Assembly: GCA_947071955.1 (NCBI GenBank)
Contig: CAMTGL010000091.1
Location: forward strand, 1 to 7,892
Source of the DNA: an uncultured Plesiomonas sp.
Lineage (GTDB): Bacteria > Pseudomonadota > Gammaproteobacteria > Enterobacterales > CAMTGL01
Direction: 5' to 3'
DNA length: 7,892 nucleotides
The notes beneath the pieces are model-generated. The model made no database searches and was not told the origin of the DNA. It worked only from the letters and a program-made list of their open reading frames with translations. Both the position numbers and the translations under genes were made by a program. Below are positions 5,743 to 7,892 of the stretch, one piece after another (within the stretch, counting starts at the first letter, position 1; every line of letters starts with the position of its first letter).

Positions 5743-7203
5743 CTATTTTGCGGTTTGCCCGTGTGCATCAGCATTAGCATTTTCCATGGCGGACTGTGAT
5801 GCTTGTGCTTGCTGCAATGCCTGTTGCTGAGACTGCTTTTGCAAGGTGCGCTCAAGCAGTACGCTATACAGCGGTCTGCCACCGAGAGCTTGGGCGAGCA
5901 GTGTTGCGCCCAACACCGTGATCAGCATAGGTAAAATGAGCTGATAGTTCTCTGTCATCTCAAGCACCAGTACCAATCCTGTCAGCGGAGCACGTACGGT
6001 AGCGGCAAACAGTGCGCCCATGCCAGCTATTGAGAATGTCGCAATTTCAAGGTGATATTGCGGAAACAATAGACTAGCAAACGTACCAAATGCCGTACCA
6101 AACAGCGTACCAATAGCCAGACTTGGAGCAAAAATACCGCCCGGTGCACCGGAGCAGAAACACATCAGGGTGGTGATCACCCGTGCGGCAAAAATCAGCA
6201 TTAACGCGGTTATCGTGAAGTTACCTTTTGCGGCAATCATCACCAAAGACATACCATCACCTGACACTTCAGGTACCAACAGTGCCAGCAAACCACAGGT
6301 GCCGCCAATCAGAGCACCAGTTAAAACAAATTTACGCCGTTGCCCGCCGTGCAGTGCAGCAAATTTATCTTGTGACCAGAACACCATGCGGTTAAACAGC
6401 ACGCCAAACACGCCGAAAAACATGCCCAGTACTAAAAATAGCCACAGCGAATGTAGCGGCACAAACCCAAGCGCACCGAGTGGTAACTCAGGCACTTGTC
6501 CAGTAAAAAAACGCACCATCAGGCAGGCCATAATTACACTCAGAAAAATCCCTTTAATCGAGATCATGCTGTAGCGAAATTGTGGGCGCATCTCTTCAAT
6601 GACAAACAGCACGCCGGCTAATGGCGCATTAAAGGCCGCGGTTAAACCACCGGCGGCTCCGGCGGCCAGCAGAGTATTACGAATCTCCGGATTTTTCCCC
6701 ATCCGGAAAATATCGGCAATCATCTGTGCTACCGCACCGCCCATCTGTACCGTTGGCCCTTCACGCCCGAGTACCATGCCCGAACCTAACGTACCCAATC
6801 CGCCAAAAAATTTCACCGGCAATACCCGCCACCAGCGTACCGGACGCAAACCATCCATTGCGCCCTCAATTTCCTGAATACCTGAACCGGCCGCTTCTGG
6901 TGCAAATCGGTTAACCAGATAGTAACCAAATGCCGCAAGCCCAGCGGAAAGAATAAATACACCAATCCAAACCAGAATATCGTAATCGGCGATAGAGGCC
7001 AGTACATCAACACGCTCAAACTTCACCCAAGCCACAAAGTGGTTAAACGCTACCCCGACACCACCGGCACACAAGCCGACCAAAGCACACAGCATCAGTA
7101 CAATTACTGGAGTTTTATCTTGTTCTAGCAGGCGGCGAACCCGACCTGTATTTCCTTGCCTGACAGTGGGCTGTGCAGGTGTATCGTCAATCAAGCCACT
7201 CAT
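5743..7203 (-). CDS. clcA: H+/Cl- exchange transporter ClcA (CLC family)
   Basis: This inner-membrane homodimeric CLC antiporter exchanges two Cl- for one H+ and supports extreme acid resistance in E. coli. It has 486 residues (E. coli 473), and the extra length is in the tails. Numbering matches E. coli through residue 203. The gating glutamate Glu148 is in GREGP (146-150), the proton-pathway Glu203 is in VIEEMRPQFRY, GGIFAP spans 355-360, and the chloride-coordinating tyrosine is Tyr446 in GGRPLYS. Both glutamates needed for proton coupling are present, so it should be an exchanger, not a channel. The first filter motif reads GSGIQ (106-110) where E. coli has GSGIP. Many hydrophobic helices are evident. 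The C-terminal tail (about 455-486) is Gln/Ala-rich and probably cytosolic. Start is ATG at 7203-7201; the nearest Shine-Dalgarno-like AGGA is about 12 nt away, longer than usual. It is divergent from hemL and upstream of erpA. No clear terminator follows it, so readthrough into erpA is possible. Confidence 0.97.
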   Translation of the reverse strand: MSGLIDDTPAQPTVRQGNTGRVRRLLEQDKTPVIVLMLCALVGLCAGGVGVAFNHFVAWVKFERVDVLASIADYDILVWIGVFILSAGLAAFGYYLVNRFAPEAAGSGIQEIEGAMDGLRPVRWWRVLPVKFFGGLGTLGSGMVLGREGPTVQMGGAVAQMIADIFRMGKNPEIRNTLLAAGAAGGLTAAFNAPLAGVLFVIEEMRPQFRYSMISIKGIFLSVIMACLMVRFFTGQVPELPLGALGFVPLHSLWLFLVLGMFFGVFGVLFNRMVFWSQDKFAALHGGQRRKFVLTGALIGGTCGLLALLVPEVSGDGMSLVMIAAKGNFTITALMLIFAARVITTLMCFCSGAPGGIFAPSLAIGTLFGTAFGTFASLLFPQYHLEIATFSIAGMGALFAATVRAPLTGLVLVLEMTENYQLILPMLITVLGATLLAQALGGRPLYSVLLERTLQKQSQQQALQQAQASQSAMENANADAHGQTAK

Positions 7204-7236
7204 AGAAGAAACAATCCTAATCTGGGGAATATAAAA

Positions 7237-7267
7237 ATTGTAGTATGAATCGTAGCGTGATCTGCAA
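7237..7267 (-). promoter_or_regulatory. Weak candidate promoter for clcA
   Basis: On the minus strand, TACAAT (7242-7237) matches the -10 consensus at five of six positions and lies 34 bp before the clcA ATG. The only -35-like word upstream, TTGCAG (7267-7262), is 19 bp away, which is long. It overlaps the inverted repeat at 7259-7275, so a regulator bound there could control it. This is a tentative call. Confidence 0.3.
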
Positions 7268-7275
7268 CACAGATC
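7259..7275. repeat. Inverted repeat in the clcA-hemL divergent region
   Basis: GATCTG and CAGATC form perfect 6-bp arms around the 5-bp centre CAACA. With a 2-base bulge the symmetry extends by AGC (7254-7256) and GCT (7276-7278). It sits 56 bp upstream of the clcA start, over the candidate -35 box. It could be an operator; no known regulator motif is recognised. Confidence 0.45.
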
Positions 7276-7422
7276 GCTGCGCTAAATCATTTCGATTACT
7301 ATATCTGCTTTGCTTTTCCACCCTGTTTTAGTCTATTTGTGTGCGTTTGGTGTTAACGCTATGGAATGAGTACCCTTTACATTCCTTGCGTATCTGCCCT
7401 TTTTTTAGTGTCATTGCCTGAG

Positions 7423-7428
7423 CATAAT
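7423..7428 (+). promoter_or_regulatory. Candidate -10 box for hemL
   Basis: CATAAT at 7423-7428 matches the -10 consensus at five of six positions and lies 36 bp before the hemL ATG. At the 17-bp position upstream there is only a T-run (7400-7405), a poor -35. A promoter for hemL must lie in this gap or in the clcA coding region, because the neighbour is divergent. This is the best word I see, but the evidence is thin. Confidence 0.3.
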
Positions 7429-7464
7429 GATCTTAGTGTAGTGACAGATATTCAGGAATTCCGT

Positions 7465-7892
7465 ATGACCAAGTCAGAAACCTTATTTGCTCAGGCTCAA
7501 AAAACCATTCCCGGCGGTGTAAACTCACCGGTTCGTGCATTTAACGGCGTTGGCGGTAGCCCGCTGTTTGTTGAGCGGGCAGATGGTGCTTATCTGTTTG
7601 ATGTAGAAGGTAAGCAGTACACCGATTATGTTGGCTCTTGGGGGCCGATGGTTTTAGGGCATAATCACCCAGCCATCCGCCACGCGGTTATTGAAGCTGC
7701 CGAACGCGGGTTGAGTTTTGGTGCACCAACTGAAATGGAAGTGATCATGGCCGAGCGCGTGACACAGCTGGTGCCTTCCATGGAGTTAATCCGGATGGTT
7801 AGCTCTGGTACAGAGGCTACCATGAGTGCGATCCGTTTAGCGCGCGGTTACACAAAGCGTGACAAAATCTTCCAGCTGGCTCGTATAACCAT
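7465..7892 (+). CDS. hemL: Glutamate-1-semialdehyde 2,1-aminomutase HemL (3' end outside the window)
   Basis: HemL is a pyridoxal-phosphate enzyme that converts glutamate-1-semialdehyde to 5-aminolevulinate, the first committed tetrapyrrole/heme precursor in the C5 pathway. The ATG at 7465 has AGGAA (7454-7458) 6 nt upstream. About 142 of roughly 426 residues are visible. Recognisable segments are IPGGVNSPVRAF (15-26), DYVGSWGPMVLGHNHPAIR (54-72), ERGLSFGAPTEMEV (80-93) and SSGTEATMSAIRLARG (113-128), all close to E. coli HemL. The PLP-binding lysine lies beyond the edge. After KRDKI (131-135) the frame reads FQLARIT instead of the strongly conserved segment leading to EGCYHGH, so the last ~23 bases are suspect. 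It is divergent from clcA across a 261-bp gap, as in E. coli. Confidence 0.95.
   Translation, partial: MTKSETLFAQAQKTIPGGVNSPVRAFNGVGGSPLFVERADGAYLFDVEGKQYTDYVGSWGPMVLGHNHPAIRHAVIEAAERGLSFGAPTEMEVIMAERVTQLVPSMELIRMVSSGTEATMSAIRLARGYTKRDKIFQLARIT

Noticed and set aside
5648..5830. Plus-strand 60-codon frame antisense to the clcA 3' end
   Set aside because: Its Cys-rich product is the mirror of the clcA Gln/Ala tail codons, and there is no ribosome site or promoter support.
7363..7407. Terminator made of GGAATG/CATTCC and the T-run at 7400-7406
   Set aside because: The T-run is about 15 bp away from the stem and no gene on the plus strand ends upstream of it.

Overview
This is an ordinary housekeeping stretch of a gammaproteobacterial chromosome. 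DnaG, RpoD, ErpA, ClcA and HemL all resemble Escherichia coli homologues closely, and the first 66 residues of RpoD are nearly identical to E. coli. Base composition looks close to 50% GC (judged by eye). I infer a member of, or a close relative of, the Enterobacterales. One feature argues against a typical Escherichia/Yersinia-type genome: the tyrosyl-tRNA synthetase is the KMSKS-bearing, roughly 400-residue type (TyrZ-like, as in Haemophilus, Vibrio and Pseudomonas), not the 424-residue E. coli type. An early-branching lineage such as Plesiomonas or a Budviciaceae member is possible, but I cannot fix the genus.

Layout. (1) Plus strand, 1-3633: dnaG (primase, first ~33 codons off the left edge) and rpoD (housekeeping sigma factor), the last two genes of the classic rpsU-dnaG-rpoD macromolecular synthesis operon. 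A sigma-32-like promoter lies inside dnaG, and a perfect extended -10 box follows the dnaG stop codon. The 133-bp gap holds two hairpins and three TTTACAC words spaced exactly 22 bp apart. (2) 3634-3795: convergent junction with a strong bidirectional terminator. (3) Minus strand, 7203 down to 3796: clcA (H+/Cl- antiporter), erpA (A-type Fe-S carrier) and tyrS. Each has its own leader, erpA ends in its own terminator, and the erpA promoter overlaps a good IscR type 1 site. (4) Plus strand from 7465: hemL (glutamate-1-semialdehyde aminomutase), divergent from clcA and cut by the right edge.

The hemL/clcA/erpA cluster matches E. coli order, and so does dnaG-rpoD. In E. coli these two loci are far apart and tyrS is elsewhere again, so the junctions around tyrS are the main genome-organisation point of interest. 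Functionally the genes cover replication priming, transcription initiation, Tyr-tRNA charging, Fe-S cluster delivery, acid/chloride homeostasis and tetrapyrrole synthesis. They are core genes, not one pathway.

I found no mobile element, CRISPR array, RNA gene or unknown protein family, and no previously undescribed system. The findings concern regulatory sites, an unusual ClcA filter residue, gene order, and a suspicious sequence divergence in the last ~23 bases, which may be an assembly-end error.
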